Assembly (NCBI GenBank): GCA_902800625.1
Contig: CADCFG010000014.1
Span: 1-64,000, forward strand
Direction: 5' to 3'
DNA length: 64,000 nucleotides
Origin: an uncultured Eubacteriales bacterium
GTDB lineage: Bacteria > Bacillota > Clostridia > Christensenellales > Aristaeellaceae
Below the pieces are notes generated by a model that was given only the letters and a program-made list of their open reading frames with translations, did no database searches and was not told the DNA's origin. The number at the start of each line of letters is the position of its first letter. The first letter of the stretch is position 1. A program made the translations under genes and the position numbers. Positions 8,115-16,458 of the stretch are shown here, in pieces.

Positions 8115-8711
8115 ATGGCTGAAATCGAGGCGATTGCCAAGCTGGTGAACCAGCTGTCGAAGCTGCCGGGCGTTGGGCGCAAGACCGCCCAGCGGCTGGC
8201 CTATCACATCATCGGCCTGCCGGAGGAACAGGTGCGGGAGCTGGCGGTGTCCATCTTCAACGGCAAGAAGCAGATTCACTTCTGCCCCGTCTGCGGCAAC
8301 TACACCGACTCAGACACATGCGCCATCTGCTCGGACGACAGCCGGCGGAGGGACATCGTGTGCGTGGTGAAGGACCCCCGGGATGTGAACGCCATGGAGC
8401 GCATGCGGGAGTACAATGGGCTTTACCACGTGCTGCATGGGGTGATCTCGCCCATGGACGGCGTGGGCCCGGACGACATCCGCATCCGCGAGCTGATGAC
8501 GCGGCTTGCGGGCGGGGAGATCCAGGAGGTGGTGCTGGCCACCAACCCCGACGTGGAGGGCGAGGCCACCGCGGCCTACATCTCCCGGCTGATCAAGCCC
8601 ATGGGCGTGAAGGTGACCCGCATCGCCCACGGGGTGCCCATCGGCGGCGAGCTGGAGTACACCGACGAGGTGACGCTGCTGCGGGCATTCCAGGGCAGGA
8701 CGGAGCTGTAA
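8115..8711 (+). CDS. recR: Recombination mediator RecR
   Basis: A 198-residue protein of normal RecR length. It has the helix-hairpin-helix [19 protein letters not shown] (about 14-32), a C4 zinc finger (CPVC...CAIC, 57-72), and the Toprim domain with [11 protein letters not shown] and [13 protein letters not shown]. It ends in the conserved [13 protein letters not shown]. RecR works with RecO (and RecF) to load RecA on SSB-coated gaps. It is co-transcribed with ybaB. Confidence 0.97.
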   Translation: MAEIEAIAKLVNQLSKLPGVGRKTAQRLAYHIIGLPEEQVRELAVSIFNGKKQIHFCPVCGNYTDSDTCAICSDDSRRRDIVCVVKDPRDVNAMERMREYNGLYHVLHGVISPMDGVGPDDIRIRELMTRLAGGEIQEVVLATNPDVEGEATAAYISRLIKPMGVKVTRIAHGVPIGGELEYTDEVTLLRAFQGRTEL

Positions 8712-8736
8712 ATCGACAATCAAGGAGGAACACAAC

Positions 8737-9668
8737 ATGAAGGTTCTTGTCACCGGCGGAGCCGGATACATCGGCAGCCATACCTGCGTGGAGCTGCTGA
8801 ACGCGGGCCATGAAGTGGTCATCGTCGACAACTTCGTCAACTCCAAGCCGGAGGCGCTGGACGCCATCCGCACCATCACCGGCAAGGATTTCGCCTTCTA
8901 TCAGGTGGACATCCGCGACCGCGCGGCGCTGGACGTGGCCTTCACGGAACACCAGATCGACGCCGTGATCCACTTCGCGGGCCTGAAGGCTGTGGGCGAG
9001 TCGGTGCAAAAGCCCCTGGAGTACTACGACAACAACCTCTACGGCTTCATCGTGCTGGCCGAGGTGATGCGCGCACACGGCGTGAAGCAGTTCGTGTTCT
9101 CCTCCTCCGCAACGGTCTACGGCATGAACAACCCCGTGCCCTTCAACGAGACCATGCCCACCTCCGCCACCAACCCCTATGGCTACACCAAGGTGGTGAT
9201 CGAGCAGATGTTGCGCGACCTGGCCGTGGCGGACAAGGAGTGGAAGATCTGCCTGCTGCGCTACTTCAACCCCATCGGGGCGCACGAGAGCGGCCTGATC
9301 GGCGAGGACCCCAACGGCATCCCCAACAACCTGCTGCCCTACGTGGCCCAGGTGGCCGCCGGGAAGCTGAAGCAGCTGACGCGCTGGGCCATCTGGCGGC
9401 GCTGGAGTACGTGAAGGACCATCCCGGCGCGGAGGCCGTCAACCTGGGCACCGGCAAGGGCACCAGCGTGCTGGAGATCGTCCACGCCTTCGAGAAGGCC
9501 TGCGGGCACGAGATCCCCTATCGCATCGCCGCGCGCCGCCCGGGCGACATCGCCGAGTGCTATGCCGAGACCGACAAGGCCGCGAACCTCTTGCACTGGC
9601 ACGCCACGAAGAACATCGACGACATGTGCCGCGACGGCTGGCGCTTCGCGAAGAACCGGTATAATTAG
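8737..9668 (+). pseudogene. galE: UDP-glucose 4-epimerase, broken by an internal deletion
   Basis: The first frame (8737 to about 9380) is a clear GalE: NAD motif [36 protein letters not shown] and catalytic YGYTK. It reads [10 protein letters not shown] and then shifts frame. The second frame continues as [20 protein letters not shown] to the normal GalE C-terminus. Between them the conserved block expected in every GalE (FG.DY.T.DGTGVRDYIHV.DL) is absent: by comparison with the family about 23 codons, roughly 70 bp, are missing and the frame is lost. The truncated product would be 225 residues. Either a real inactivating deletion or an assembly collapse at about 9380; a sequencing indel alone cannot explain the missing residues. 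Confidence 0.88.
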
Positions 9669-9736
9669 GGAGTAGGGAAGAGGGAGTAGGGAGTAGGAAA
9701 AGTGCAGCCGCGCTGAAGCTACTGTTCCTACTCCCT
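9667..9736. repeat. GGGAGTAGGGA tandem tract closing as a hairpin
   Basis: AGGGAGTAGGGA-type heptamers (9667-9698) are followed by the inverted AGTAGGAAcag/ctgTTCCTACT pairing at 9716-9736. Related tracts lie at 3998-4030, 14757-14781 and 31130-31175, all intergenic. Confidence 0.7.
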
Positions 9737-9787
9737 GAATCTTTGAAACAAATCATCCGCTTCTAATCCGCTTCTAATCCAAATTCC

Positions 9788-9815
9788 TTGCCATCTCATT
9801 TTCGGGCGTTATAAT
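9788..9815 (+). promoter_or_regulatory. Sigma-A promoter of the DUF4342 gene
   Basis: TTGCCA at 9788-9793, a 16-bp spacer and TATAAT at 9810-9815, about 30 bp before the start codon. Confidence 0.75.
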
Positions 9816-9846
9816 GGGCCCATCAAATCGAACGGAGGACAAAAAA

Positions 9847-10359
9847 ATGACGCACTATGAAATGGCAGAGAAGCTGGCTGAGAAGATGAACGTGAGCCTG
9901 GAGGAGGCCAAGACGGCCCTGGAGGCCTGCGATTGGGAGATGCTGGACGCGGCGCTGATGCTGGAGAAGGAGCACGGCGCGGCCAATGAGCGGGCCTATT
10001 CCACCCGCCCCGACCCCGAGGAGGAGCGCAGCCGCCGCGAGGAGGCCAAGGAGCGCCGCCGCGGCGTGGTGAACGGCCTGGGCGATATGCTGCGCAGCGC
10101 CGTCAACATGGGCAACCGCAACCGCTTCGAGGTGCGCAAGAACGACGAGACCATGCTGGAGATGCCGGTGCTGGTGCTGGTGCTGCTGATGCTGTTCGCC
10201 TTCTGGGTGTGCGTGCCGCTGCTGGTGATCGGCCTGTTCGCCGGGTTCCGCTACAGCTTCTCCGGCGCGGAGCTGGGCCGCGACAGCGTGAACAGTGCCA
10301 TGGACAAGGCCGCTGAGATGGCCGAAAAGGTGAAGGAAGAGGTCACCGGGGAGAAGTAA
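9847..10359 (+). CDS. DUF4342 domain protein with UBA-like N-terminus
   Basis: A 170-residue protein. Residues 1-45 form a UBA-like three-helix unit (VSLEEAKTALEACDWEMLDA) as in many DUF4342 proteins. A very charged linker follows (EEERSRREEAKERRR), then NRFEVRKNDETMLEMPVLVL leading into one long hydrophobic segment (about 105-135), and a helical, charged tail. GGAGG precedes the ATG at 9847. Function unknown; a membrane-anchored regulatory or chaperone-like role is speculation. Confidence 0.8.
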   Translation: MTHYEMAEKLAEKMNVSLEEAKTALEACDWEMLDAALMLEKEHGAANERAYSTRPDPEEERSRREEAKERRRGVVNGLGDMLRSAVNMGNRNRFEVRKNDETMLEMPVLVLVLLMLFAFWVCVPLLVIGLFAGFRYSFSGAELGRDSVNSAMDKAAEMAEKVKEEVTGEK

Positions 10360-10395
10360 TCCTCTTCCATCGACAGGCGGCAGGATAAGCATCTG

Positions 10396-10492
10396 ACAGA
10401 TTCTTCGACTCCGGCTGCGCCTTCGCTCAGAATGACATTGGATCGCAACGCCCGTCATCCTGAGCGCAGCGAAGCGGAGTCGAAGGATCTGT
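10396..10492. repeat. Palindromic ACAGATTCTTCGACT repeat element
   Basis: The ends are inverted copies (ACAGATTCTTCGACTCCG and CGGAGTCGAAGGATCTGT), with inner inverted arms CTTCGCTCAGAATGAC and GTCATCCTGAGCGCAGCGAAG. A second copy is at 23,556-23,652. The element fills the gap between the DUF4342 gene and the response regulator. Confidence 0.8.
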
Positions 10493-10551
10493 ACATATCG
10501 ATTGTGGATGAACTGTCGTGAATCCTGTGTTTTACCAAAGGAGGAAACCCC

Positions 10552-11226
10552 ATGCCCAAGATCCTGATCGTCGAGGACGAGGAAAAGCTGGCCCGATTCG
10601 TGGAGCTGGAATTGAAGCACGAGGGCTACACGGTGGACAAGGCCTTCGACGGGCGGGACGGCCTGGAGAAGATGGAGACCGGCGGCTACGACCTGGTGCT
10701 GCTGGACATCATGCTGCCGGGGCTGAACGGCCTGGAGGTGCTGCGCCGCGCCCGCCGCACGGTGGACACGCCGGTGATCATGCTCACGGCCCGGGATTCG
10801 GTGATGGACAAGGTCACCGGCCTGGACATGGGCGCGGAGGACTACATGACCAAGCCCTTCGAGATCGAGGAGCTGCTGGCCCGCATCCGCGCCGCCTTGC
10901 GCAAGACCGAGCGCCGCGCCGCCGAATCGAAGCAGCTGGCCTGCGGCCTGCTGGCCATGGACGTGGACCGGCACACCGTCGCATACGACGGCCAAGCCGT
11001 GGAGCTGACCCAGCGGGAGTTCGACCTGCTGCGGGTGCTGCTGGAGAACAAGGGCATCGTACTTTCCCGCAGCACGCTGATGGAGCGGGTCTGGGGCTAC
11101 GATTACATGGGCGAGACCAACATCGTGGACGTGTACGTGCGCTACCTGCGCGGCAAGATCGACGACGCCTTCGGCGTCAAGCTGGTCCAGACCGTGCGGG
11201 GCGTGGGGTATGTGATCAGGGAGTGA
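10552..11226 (+). CDS. OmpR/PhoB-type response regulator
   Basis: A 224-residue response regulator. The receiver domain (1-115) has acidic DEEK near the start, phospho-acceptor Asp in VLLDIMLPGLNGLEV (D52 region), LTARDS and KPFEIEEL. The C-terminal winged helix (about 130-222) has LTQREFDLLRVLLEN and TNIVDVYVRYLRGKID. AAAGGAGGAAACCCC precedes the ATG. The histidine kinase gene 277 bp downstream is the likely partner. Confidence 0.95.
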   Translation: MPKILIVEDEEKLARFVELELKHEGYTVDKAFDGRDGLEKMETGGYDLVLLDIMLPGLNGLEVLRRARRTVDTPVIMLTARDSVMDKVTGLDMGAEDYMTKPFEIEELLARIRAALRKTERRAAESKQLACGLLAMDVDRHTVAYDGQAVELTQREFDLLRVLLENKGIVLSRSTLMERVWGYDYMGETNIVDVYVRYLRGKIDDAFGVKLVQTVRGVGYVIRE

Positions 11227-11228
11227 AT

Positions 11229-11353
11229 GTGGCGGGGGACCTGCTTCCCCCGCCACGGCCACCCCTTTGACAGATTCCGCTTGAGATTTCAGACTGTTTG
11301 TATGAACAGAGGACGAGGAGAAAACAGACTGAAATCTCTGGCCGCGGAATCTG
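11229..11353. repeat. Two hairpins between response regulator and kinase
   Basis: GTGGCGGGGGA (11229-11239) pairs with TCCCCCGCCAC (11246-11256) directly after the response-regulator stop. A long interrupted hairpin follows: CAGATTCCGC, GAGATTTCAG and CTGTTT (11271-11299) pair in order with AAACAG, CTGAAATCTC and GCGGAATCTG (11322-11353). No U-tract follows, so it may attenuate or stabilise the kinase mRNA, or be another palindromic repeat. Confidence 0.65.
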
Positions 11354-11503
11354 CAAGGCAGACTTTTTTGCTTCGGATAAATGGGATTTTCCTGCGCAAA
11401 AAAGCCTTCGTACCCGACGTACATGCCGCCGGGCACGATTGAACATCGGGACGCTGCCGCCCCCGATACCCCCGGCAAGTCAGCATTGAAGGAGATAGAA
11501 GCC

Positions 11504-12808
11504 ATGAACGCCAACCGCCGATTCAATTCCATCGCCCGGCGCATCCACAGTGCCTGGCAGTGGAAGAAGCTGTGGCAGATTCTGATTTTGAACCTGCTGG
11601 CGGTTTTGACGTGCCTGGCGGCCTATCTGTACGCCCAGGAGACCAGCGTGACGGGCGCCTTCGCGGGCTGGGACATCGCCCGTTCGCTGACCGGGGACGA
11701 GACCCTGCAGGGCATGGACGTGCTTTACAGCCTGGTGTACCACTTCACCTGGCAGGACGTGGTGCACGACGTGCCGCTATCCGGCTTTATGCACCTGATC
11801 GTCCGCTTTGGCGGGCCGCTGCTGGGCGGGGAGTGCGTGCTGTGGTTCTTCGGCTTCTTCGGAAGCGCCCGGGGCGCGCGCCGGCTGCTGAAGCCCCTGG
11901 ACAAGATCGCCCAGACGGCCCAGCGCCTGAGCGACGAGGCCGGCTCCCGCCGCGCCGCCGAGGCCGAGCAGGCCCGCCGGGGGCTGGACGAGGAGAAGTT
12001 CCACAGCCTGGAGCACGCCATCGAGCAGATCGACATCGGCGACAAGCTCTCCACCGGCGACAAGGACCTCGCCGGGCTGGAGGATGCCATTAACGACCTG
12101 CTGGGCCGCATGCACGCGGCCTATCGCCAGCAGGCCCAGTTCGTCTCCGACGCCTCCCATGAGCTGCGCACGCCCATCGCCGTGATCCAGGGCTACGTGA
12201 AGATGCTGGACCGCTGGGGCAAGGACGACGAGACGGTGCTGGAGGAGTCCATCGCCGCCATCAAGACCGAGACCGAGCACATGAAGACCCTGGTGGAGCA
12301 GCTGCTGTTCCTGGCCCGGGGCGACAGCGGCCGCCAGCAGATGAACCCGGAGAGCATGGACCTGTCCGCCATGGCCACGGAGCTGCTGGGCGAATACCGG
12401 ATGATCGACGAGAACCACGAGTGGAAGCAGGGGCGGCTGGACAGCGCGCCCGTGAACGCCGACCCGGCGCTAATCAAGCAGGCGGCCCGGGTGCTGGTGG
12501 ACAACGCCGTGCGCTACACTCCCGAGGGCGGCTCCATCCGCCTGTCCGCGGGCCAGGAGAAGGGGGAGGCGTGGCTGGAGATCCAGGACGGCGGCATCGG
12601 CATCGACGAGGCCGACGTGCCCCGCATCTTCGACCGCTTCTTCCGCGCTGACCCCGCCCGCGCACGCGCCAGCGGCGGCACCGGCCTGGGCCTGTCCATC
12701 GCCCGCTGGATCGTGGAGCGCCACGGCGGCCGCTTCGAGGTGGTCAGCCGACCCGGCCTGGGCACGCGGATCCGGGTATATCTGCCCATGACCCAACCGC
12801 AGAATTAA
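11504..12808 (+). CDS. Two-component sensor histidine kinase
   Basis: A 434-residue membrane kinase. TM1 (about 22-42) and TM2 (about 100-120) flank a short extracellular loop. A HAMP-like helical region leads to HisKA with FVSDASHELRTPIAVIQGY (phospho-His near residue 222). HATPase_c follows with the N box ARVLVDNAVRYTPEGG, G1 IQDGGIGIDEADV, F box IFDRFFRAD and G2 GGTGLGLSIARWI. ATG at 11504 is preceded by GAAGGAG. It presumably phosphorylates the upstream response regulator; the signal is unknown. Confidence 0.94.
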   Translation: MNANRRFNSIARRIHSAWQWKKLWQILILNLLAVLTCLAAYLYAQETSVTGAFAGWDIARSLTGDETLQGMDVLYSLVYHFTWQDVVHDVPLSGFMHLIVRFGGPLLGGECVLWFFGFFGSARGARRLLKPLDKIAQTAQRLSDEAGSRRAAEAEQARRGLDEEKFHSLEHAIEQIDIGDKLSTGDKDLAGLEDAINDLLGRMHAAYRQQAQFVSDASHELRTPIAVIQGYVKMLDRWGKDDETVLEESIAAIKTETEHMKTLVEQLLFLARGDSGRQQMNPESMDLSAMATELLGEYRMIDENHEWKQGRLDSAPVNADPALIKQAARVLVDNAVRYTPEGGSIRLSAGQEKGEAWLEIQDGGIGIDEADVPRIFDRFFRADPARARASGGTGLGLSIARWIVERHGGRFEVVSRPGLGTRIRVYLPMTQPQN

Positions 12809-12819
12809 CACGCGGCCTA

Positions 12820-12848
12820 TTGACATATCGCCGTTAAAAGCGTATAAC
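12820..12848 (+). promoter_or_regulatory. Promoter of the FMN riboswitch/ribU unit
   Basis: TTGACA at 12820-12825, a 17-bp spacer and TATAAC at 12843-12848, starting transcription just ahead of the riboswitch. Confidence 0.8.
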
Positions 12849-12868
12849 TATATCAGATCGCAAGATCG

Positions 12869-12980
12869 TGTCTTCGGGGCAGGGTGAAATTCCCGACCGG
12901 CGGTAAAGTCCGCGAGCTGCCACGGCAGCATGAACCGGTGTAATTCCGGTACCGACAGTACAGTCTGGATGGAAGAAGGC
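12869..12980 (+). ncRNA. FMN riboswitch (RFN element)
   Basis: The conserved RFN core is complete and in order: TCTTCGGGGCAGGGTGAAAT, TCCCGACCGGCGGTAAAG, CCGCGAGC, GAACCGGTGTAATTCCGGT, ACCGACAGTACAGTCTGGAT and GGAAGAAGG. These close the six-stem aptamer, with 5' CTTC pairing to 3' GAAG. It binds flavin mononucleotide. It lies between a strong promoter and the riboflavin transporter gene, with a terminator 28 bp downstream as the expression platform. Confidence 0.96.
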
Positions 12981-13007
12981 AGGCATGACGCGCCTATGAG
13001 ACAAGTC

Positions 13008-13039
13008 CACGCCCCGGGACGATCCCGCGGGCGTGTTTT
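13008..13039 (+). terminator. Riboswitch-controlled terminator before ribU
   Basis: CACGCCCCGGGA and TCCCGCGGGCGTG form a stem with one bulged C and a 3-nt loop, followed by TTTT. Premature termination here when FMN is bound is the standard OFF mechanism. Confidence 0.85.
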
Positions 13040-13062
13040 CTATCTCAAAGGAGTGAAATTCC

Positions 13063-13656
13063 ATGACCACTGCAACCGTTACCCGTACCCGCAAGCTGAC
13101 CGGCATCTCCATGCTGTCGGCCGTCTCCGTCGTGCTCAGCTTCCTGTCCTTCCCGGTGCCGCTGATGCCCTCGTTCATCAAGCTGGACTTCGCGGAGCTG
13201 CCCGCGCTGATCGCCGCCTTCGCCTATGGCCCCATCAGCGGCGCGGCGGTGTGCCTGGTGAAGAACCTGGTCGCCCTGCTGAAGACCTCCAGCGGCGGCA
13301 TCGGCACGCTGTGCAACTTCCTGCTGGGCGTGGCCTTCGTGGTGCCCGCGGGCATCATCTACATGAAAAAGCGCAGCCGCTCCGGCGCGCTGATCGGCGC
13401 GCTGGCGGGCGCGGCGGTGATGTCGGTGCTCAGCGTGTTCTTCAACTACTACATCGTCTATCCCATGTACACCGCCTTCATGCCCATGGAGGCCATTATC
13501 GGCATGTACCAGGCCATCAACCCCAAGGTGCAGAACCTGTGGCAGGCGCTGATTTGGTTCAACACTCCCTTCACCTTCATCAAGGGCCTGTGCAGCGTGG
13601 TGATGACGTTCATCATCTACAAGCCCCTTTCGCCGATCCTGAAGGGGAAGAAGTGA
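13063..13656 (+). CDS. ribU: ECF transporter S component, riboflavin (RibU)
   Basis: A 197-residue protein with about six hydrophobic helices of the ECF S-component fold. The N-terminal TRTRKLTGISMLSAVSVVLS is followed by IKLDFAELPALIAAFAYGP, the signature of RibU, and GGIGTLCNFLLG. It captures riboflavin and delivers it to the shared energising module EcfAA'T, which is not in this window. Control by the upstream FMN riboswitch supports the substrate. AAAGGAG precedes the ATG. Confidence 0.94.
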   Translation: MTTATVTRTRKLTGISMLSAVSVVLSFLSFPVPLMPSFIKLDFAELPALIAAFAYGPISGAAVCLVKNLVALLKTSSGGIGTLCNFLLGVAFVVPAGIIYMKKRSRSGALIGALAGAAVMSVLSVFFNYYIVYPMYTAFMPMEAIIGMYQAINPKVQNLWQALIWFNTPFTFIKGLCSVVMTFIIYKPLSPILKGKK

Positions 13657-13694
13657 GCCCACCCCGCCATGGGGAGGTTCCCCGCAAAAAACGG

Positions 13695-13868
13695 TTTTTC
13701 ACGGAAACTTGTGGGATCTGGGGGACTCCCTCAGTCGGCTTCGCCGACAGCCCCCTCGGAGAGGGAGCCTCTTGGCAGCGAAGGCGAATCGTTGTGCCTC
13801 CCTTTCAGAGGGAGGTGGCAGCCCGAAGGGCTGACAGAGGGAGTCGACATCCCACAACTTTCCGTGAA
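13695..13868. repeat. Nested-hairpin repeat element, copy A (174 bp)
   Basis: The outer arms TTCACGGAAACTTGTGGGAT and ATCCCACAACTTTCCGTGAA are near-perfect inverted repeats. Inside, GACTCCCTCAG.. and ..CAGAGGGAGTC pair, with further small hairpins (GTCGGCTTCGCCGAC, GCCCGAAGGGC). A relative with the same outer and inner arms lies at 61,825-61,987. Confidence 0.8.
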
Positions 13869-13872
13869 GCGC

Positions 13873-13904
13873 AAAAAAACACCGCCCGCAGGCGGTGTTT
13901 TTTT
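13873..13904. terminator. Bidirectional terminator between ribU and the OB-fold-like gene
   Basis: ACACCGCCcgcaGGCGGTGT is flanked by A7 and T7, so it works for both convergent genes. Confidence 0.9.
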
Positions 13905-13919
13905 GCGCTGTCCCTTCGC

Positions 13920-14633
13920 TTATTCGGCGGCGGGAGTGACGGCGGTGATGTGGGGATTGGCGCCCTCATACCAGTAGAGGAAGCCCTCCAGGTCGATGAC
14001 GTCGCCCACGTTCAGGGCCTCGACAGCCTTGTAGACCTCGGTGTCCTGGCCGCAGAGATAGAACTCCACGCAGAACTCGTAGGTCTGGCCGTCCTTGGAA
14101 ACCTTGAAGTACAGGTCGTCGGTCTTGCCCTCGGGATCCTTGTAGGCGAAGGCGGCGCCGCTCTCGTCGTAGGCTTCCACGGTCATGCCCTTGAAGGCGA
14201 CCAGCTGGTTCTGATGGTCGATCAGCTCGTCCTTGCCCAGCAGATCGGTCACGTCCACGGCCTCGGCCACGAAGGCTTCGCCGCCCTCGACGAACTCAAA
14301 GGTGGCGTCCACGATCTCAACCTCGCCGGACCACTCGCCCTTGAAGCCGGTGACCTTGATCAGGGTGCCGGGTTCCAGCTTGGCAGCGTCCTCCTCGGAG
14401 CAGGCCATGTTGTAGATGAAGTACGCGCCATCCTGATCGGCGGCGTACACGGTCACCTGGTTGTCCCACCAGGACTGGTGCGCCTGCACATAGCACTCCA
14501 CGGTCACGGGATCGTCCACGGCGGCCGCGGCGTAATCCGCGTAGGTCATGGTCTCGGCTTCCTCAGCCATCACGCACGCGCACAGGGACAGCGCCAGCAT
14601 CAGCACCAGAACAGCAGCCAGAATCTTCTTCAT
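13920..14633 (-). CDS. Secreted acidic protein with two OB-fold-like repeats
   Basis: A 237-residue exported protein. The signal peptide MKKILAAVLVLMLALSLCAC could be read as a lipobox (LCAC) or as type I cleavage after VMA. Two repeated beta-rich modules follow, about 32-115 (VTVECYVQAHQ, LEPGTLIKVTGFKG) and about 130-235 (MTVEAYDES, LNVGDVIDLEGFLYWYEG). Each resembles the OB-fold pattern of exported nucleic-acid- or ligand-binding domains. The mature protein is strongly acidic and Asn/Lys-poor. Start taken at the ATG 8 bp after AAGGAGG. No specific function can be assigned. Confidence 0.7.
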   Translation of the reverse strand: MKKILAAVLVLMLALSLCACVMAEEAETMTYADYAAAAVDDPVTVECYVQAHQSWWDNQVTVYAADQDGAYFIYNMACSEEDAAKLEPGTLIKVTGFKGEWSGEVEIVDATFEFVEGGEAFVAEAVDVTDLLGKDELIDHQNQLVAFKGMTVEAYDESGAAFAYKDPEGKTDDLYFKVSKDGQTYEFCVEFYLCGQDTEVYKAVEALNVGDVIDLEGFLYWYEGANPHITAVTPAAE

Positions 14634-14687
14634 GTTCATATCCTCCTTATCAATTGTGGCGATTATTATCACCTAAGGAACAACTCC

Positions 14688-14715
14688 ATTATACTACGAT
14701 TTGATTTTAATTCAA
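14688..14715 (-). promoter_or_regulatory. Promoter of the OB-fold-like protein gene
   Basis: On the minus strand TTGAAT (14715-14710), a 16-bp spacer and TATAAT (14693-14688), in an AT-rich stretch about 55 bp before the start codon. Confidence 0.7.
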
Positions 14716-14788
14716 TGAATGTGGGGGGAATTAACAGGAATTTCGGAATTGGGGAGCCACTATTCCTACTCCTTACTCCCTGGCCGCC

Positions 14789-16369
14789 CTATTTCTTCTT
14801 CACCTTCCCCGCGATGGCATACGCCGCCAGCAGCGCCCACACCACTGCCAGCGTGATGAGCAGGGCCTTCGAGCCGGCGGGCAGGGGTCCCAGGTCGCCG
14901 CCGGACGTCATGCCGCTGCGGCCGGAGGACTGGTTCAGCCGGTACAGGGAGGCTGTGTCGTCGTAGAGCTTGGCGATGTAGGCGTCGTCCACGGTCTGCT
15001 TGCGGCGCACGGACTTCGTCACGCTCTCGATCAGCGCGCCGGCGGCGTCGCGCAGGGATGCCGAGCCGTTGAACACCGGCGTGGTGAAGGTGTTCTCCGT
15101 GTTGTCCAGCAGCAGCTGGGCCGCCTGCAGCTTGATGGGATAATGCAGCGCGTCGCCCGCGTCGCTGTGCAGGTACTCCTGGTAGGCGGCGTCGCCCTGC
15201 GCCTTGCTGGTCACGGGTACATAGCCCTCCGTCTCGGCGTAGGCGATCTGGGTCTCGTTGGTCAGCAGGTACTGGGTGAACAGCCAGCTGGCCAGCACCT
15301 CCTGGGGATCGGCCTTGTTGAACACGCACACGCTGGGGCCCTGTGAGATCATCTGCGGGTGCTCCACATCGAACTGGGGCACGGTGCGCACAGCGGTCTC
15401 AAACTGCACGATGCTGTCCGGGCTGATGTCCACCAGCGGGGCGTCGGAGCCCATCCAGGTGGCGCCGGCGGTGGAGTCCACGGCGAAGATGCACTGGCCC
15501 GCGTTCAGGAAGTTGGCCGGGTAGCTTGAGATCTTGAACGTGGAGAACGCGCCGGTCTTGGCGTGGCCCGCGACCTGCTTGAGCAGGTCTCTGGTGGTGT
15601 CGTTCAGGATCAGGATCTCGCCCGCGTCGGTGGAGTAGGGCGCGTCCAGCTGCTTGAGCATCTGGATCATCATGTTGTCGGTGCTCTTGTAGATGAAGGG
15701 GATCATCACCTTCTGGCCGTTCACGGCGAAGGTGCCGTCCGCGTTCTTCTTCGTGGCGGCCTCGGCCACCTCCCAAACGAAATCCCAGGTGACCACGTCG
15801 GGCAGCTGGTAGCCCAGGGCTTCCACATAGGTCTTGTTGATGTACATGGCCTCGGTGGAGCGCATGTAGGGCACGGCGTAGGTGGACCCGGAGAAGGCGC
15901 ACTCCGCGAGGAACTGAGGGATCAGCTCGTCCTTCGTGGGGCCGTCAAAGCGCACCTCGCTGCCGCCCAGGCCGTACTTTTCGTCGTCGAACAGCCCGTC
16001 CAGCGGCACCACCACGTTGTCGCCGGTCAGGTAGGTGGCGATGTGGTCGGGATAGGTGATGCACACGTTGGGCGTGGTGTTGGTGGAAATGTTGGTGATC
16101 ACGTCGTTGTAGATGCGGCCGTAGTCGGTGTACAGCTTCATGCTCACCGTGATGTTGGGATACAGGGCTTCGAAGTCGGCGATGGCTTTCTTGTAGATCT
16201 CGGTCTGGGTCTTGTTGGTGTCGTTCTTGGCCCAGAAGGTGATCTCGTAGTTCTTCGAGGTGTCAAACTCCGCCGGCACCTCGAACCCCGCGCGACCCTT
16301 GCTGCCGTGGCAGGCGGTGAGGGCGAGGGACAGCAGGACGAGGAGAAGGACCAGCGACAGGGACCTCAT
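14789..16369 (-). CDS. Extracellular sugar-binding lipoprotein of the ABC importer, with C-terminal membrane anchor
   Basis: A 526-residue family 1 solute-binding protein. A lipoprotein signal peptide ending LALTAC leads into ITFWAKNDTNKTQTEIYKKA, typical of sugar-binding proteins. Further motifs are YAVPYMRSTEAMYINKTYVE and a late YLLTNETQIAYAETEGYVPV. Unusually, after about residue 485 there is a Gly/Ser linker and a predicted membrane helix (ALLITLAVVWALLAAYAIAG) ending KVKKK, so the protein would be anchored at both ends. Start chosen at the ATG behind GGCGAGG. It is the last gene of the operon ATPase-MalF-MalG-SBP. Confidence 0.9.
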   Translation of the reverse strand: MRSLSLVLLLVLLSLALTACHGSKGRAGFEVPAEFDTSKNYEITFWAKNDTNKTQTEIYKKAIADFEALYPNITVSMKLYTDYGRIYNDVITNISTNTTPNVCITYPDHIATYLTGDNVVVPLDGLFDDEKYGLGGSEVRFDGPTKDELIPQFLAECAFSGSTYAVPYMRSTEAMYINKTYVEALGYQLPDVVTWDFVWEVAEAATKKNADGTFAVNGQKVMIPFIYKSTDNMMIQMLKQLDAPYSTDAGEILILNDTTRDLLKQVAGHAKTGAFSTFKISSYPANFLNAGQCIFAVDSTAGATWMGSDAPLVDISPDSIVQFETAVRTVPQFDVEHPQMISQGPSVCVFNKADPQEVLASWLFTQYLLTNETQIAYAETEGYVPVTSKAQGDAAYQEYLHSDAGDALHYPIKLQAAQLLLDNTENTFTTPVFNGSASLRDAAGALIESVTKSVRRKQTVDDAYIAKLYDDTASLYRLNQSSGRSGMTSGGDLGPLPAGSKALLITLAVVWALLAAYAIAGKVKKK

Positions 16370-16390
16370 CCGACCTCGCCTCACTCGGCC

Positions 16391-16451
16391 ACCTTCCCCA
16401 TAGGGGAAGGCTTTTTTCAATTCCTCATTCCTCATTCCTAATTCCTCATTG
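16391..16451. repeat. CCTTCCCC hairpin plus TGAGGAAT tandem tract
   Basis: CCTTCCCC-at-GGGGAAGG followed by T6 (16393-16416), then repeats of ATTCCTC/ATTCCTA (16419-16451). The same heptamer type occurs at 57,062-57,150. On the coding (minus) strand the T-run lies before the hairpin, so it does not terminate the operon. Confidence 0.65.
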
Positions 16452-16458
16452 TTCCGAA

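Noticed and set aside
9370..9420. Programmed ribosomal frameshift in galE
   Set aside because: No slippery heptamer or downstream structure is visible, and a frameshift would not restore the missing GTGVRDYIHV block; a deletion explains both.
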